Made by a program: the position numbers and the translations under genes. DNA of 64,000 nucleotides from Bicyclus anynana. Taxonomy: Eukaryota > Arthropoda > Insecta > Lepidoptera > Nymphalidae. Position 1 is the first letter of the stretch; every line of letters begins with the position of its first letter. The stretch is from NCBI RefSeq assembly GCF_947172395.1, contig NC_069098.1, positions 4,395,001-4,459,000 on the forward strand. Reading direction: 5' to 3'. Under the pieces are notes generated by a model. The model was given only the letters and a program-made list of their open reading frames with translations, was not told the DNA's origin and searched no databases. Below are positions 62,435-64,000 of the stretch, in pieces.

Positions 62435-63890
62435 AACGAACAAATATTCACACATAAGCAAAAGCTATTATCCCCTTTGGATGCCCATTACAAAATGTGC
62501 TCACATTTTAGCATTCACTATTGAAATTTACTGTTTAGAAATTTCGCCTTAAAACAAATAACGTAGTTAAGTTTTTGATATGCAATTTAAACAGCAATTA
62601 ACCGTCTAATGGCCGTTTTAGTTGGCTTTATTATATTCATAGGCGGCCCGTTGGACCGTGTCGTCCGTTCGACGCAGAAATTGCCAATTTCCTGTTCTAC
62701 TCTGCCCGGGGATTCGATTTTCCAGCCATACATACAAATAGATTATTCTTTTGCACCTTATTCATGCTCTAGACTTTGTGCTGACTAGTCTTTTGCTGCA
62801 GATTGCATCCACAGAATAGTAAAACAACTTAATTGATAGCGGTTTGATTTATTTTAAACTGTAGAAAAAAAAATAAACTGTCTGTCTAGTATTAAGGGAA
62901 AACTGAATGCAATTTATGAAGTTATTATCCTTGTTCCTTTGTTTTTATGTTTGATTCTGTCAACAAAATTTGACAGCTGAAGATAAAAAAATTACGTGTG
63001 ATTTAATTTTTGAATTTTATTAACAAATTTTACAACAACTACCAAAATGTTATGTGTTTCTATTCATTCATTTTCGTTTTCGTTTTCGTTTTCGTCAATT
63101 TAGTTAAAATGAGACAGTTTTATGTTTATATATTTTAATTCATATTGGTAAAATGCTTTAAATTGTTGTTTTTTTAAATAGTAAGAAGACTCGTACCGCC
63201 ACAATGAAAGTTAAAATAGGGTCAAAGACACCCCGTACTTCATAGAAAAGGACAGATAAATCGTTGCCACTGTAAACGTGTTATAGAACAAACCAAAAAC
63301 ATTTTATTTTTTTTGCTCTAAAAACCTGGACCTGTTTATTCTAACTAACCTGTTAACCAAAGGCTTCACCAAGGCAAAGTAATTATCTCACAGGAAATAG
63401 GAATAGGTATACGAAAAGTGTTATAACGGATGAACAGACCGTCATAAATTCGCTTTTATATTCTAAAATCGAGATTTTAAACCGCGTGCTGATTTTATGA
63501 TAAATAGCACTTTTAAAATCGATCTGTACAACAGTCCCGGGTGAAAATATGGGTTGGATAATTCTCGGTTCCCAAACAGAGTGCTTATTTAAATCATTCG
63601 GAATGTTTGAAAATTGGTACGGTGCTGGAAGATGAATTTATGCGGGAATACATTTATATTATTCATAAATAAATTATCTGTTCAAATATCAGCCTGTTAT
63701 CAACTGGTAGACTGTTATTTCGTACTAGTTTCTATTTACGGCCCCATCAGGCGATGCTTCTGCGCTCGCTTAAACCCCCGGTGATGCCGGTGAGGTCCCA
63801 TAAGGAGCCTACGGCACTTACACAATCAGAAAAAAAACATTAGTTATTTTTCAAAAAAAAAATGTGAATTAGCACCTTACAATTTTATTA
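62435..63890. other. Unassigned stretch
   Basis: 63071-63095 is a (TTTTCG)4 microsatellite. 63735-63820 is GC-rich (GGTGATGCCGGTGAGGTCCC) and may be retroelement-derived. 62590-62770 and 63450-63620 match no window family. No gene seen. Confidence 0.4.
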
Positions 63891-63895
63891 TGTTA

Positions 63896-64000
63896 CTAGG
63901 CGGACGCCCACGACTTTGGCAGCGGGAAATTCAGTTTTGGATAAATCCCGCAGGAACCATGTATTTTCGGGGATACAAAGTAGTCTATACTCGTATATTG
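63896..64000 (-). mobile_element. Helitron-like family C, cut by the window end
   Basis: TTACTAGGCGGACGCCCACG, GGGAAATTCAGTTTTGG, CCGCAGGAACCATGTATTTT: the inverted 3' half. The remainder lies outside. Confidence 0.65.

Overview
This window looks like a large non-coding stretch of a eukaryotic nuclear genome, most likely a butterfly or moth (Lepidoptera). It is AT-rich, has no bacterial-style gene packing, and has no open reading frame that reads as an intact host gene. The longest ORFs are retrotransposon remnants (24886-25353 plus, 18832-19332 minus) or chance frames through tandem repeats. The lepidopteran call rests on recalled resemblance of the short interspersed families to ones common in moth and butterfly genomes, and no species is implied.

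Most recognisable content is mobile DNA. Families are defined here by copies seen against each other in the window. SINE-1 is a tRNA-headed, ~310 bp element with an ATG-repeat tail and about 19 copies or fragments. SINE-2 is a tRNA-headed, ~320 bp element with an A-rich tail and about nine. SINE-3 is a tRNA-headed element with three long copies plus a fragment. Helitron-like families A, B and C are short non-autonomous elements starting TC and ending CTAG or CTAA, with additional fragments of a D type. RTE-type LINE 3' ends occur six times (17.2, 23.4, 28.5, 32.9, 51.4, 53.7 kb). Other LINE pieces include a clean 719 bp insertion at 24876-25594 with an 18 bp target-site duplication. DNA-transposon relics with inverted ends include an apparent PIF/Harbinger-like MITE (20.5 kb), a hAT-like one (54.0 kb), a THAP-bearing P-like one (14.5 kb), a possible piggyBac end (36.2 kb) and two large foldbacks (7.3 and 41.6 kb).

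Layout: 0-9 kb holds SINE-1 and Helitron copies, a duplicated 165 bp segment, a 130 bp tandem array split by a retrotransposon, and a 129 bp perfect inverted repeat. 9-17 kb is sparse and AT-rich, with the THAP relic and a candidate recursive splice site. 17-29 kb is dense in LINE, SINE and Helitron remains. 29.9-30.6 kb is a 150 bp tandem array. 32-34 kb is a nested MITE/LINE block. 34-42 kb is sparse apart from a candidate 63 nt exon at 41.43 kb. 42-64 kb is dense in SINEs, Helitrons and MITEs, with unique-looking islands between.

The plus-strand splice signals at 13293 (acceptor directly joined to a donor) and 41428 (acceptor joined to a donor-like start, then an open 63 nt block), with no other exon visible, suggest the window may lie inside one or more very long plus-strand introns. 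That is inference. The other recurring theme is short perfect hairpins inside otherwise ordinary transposon copies, which look like template-switch mutations because sister copies in the same window lack them. No rRNA gene, intact tRNA gene, CRISPR array or operon was found.
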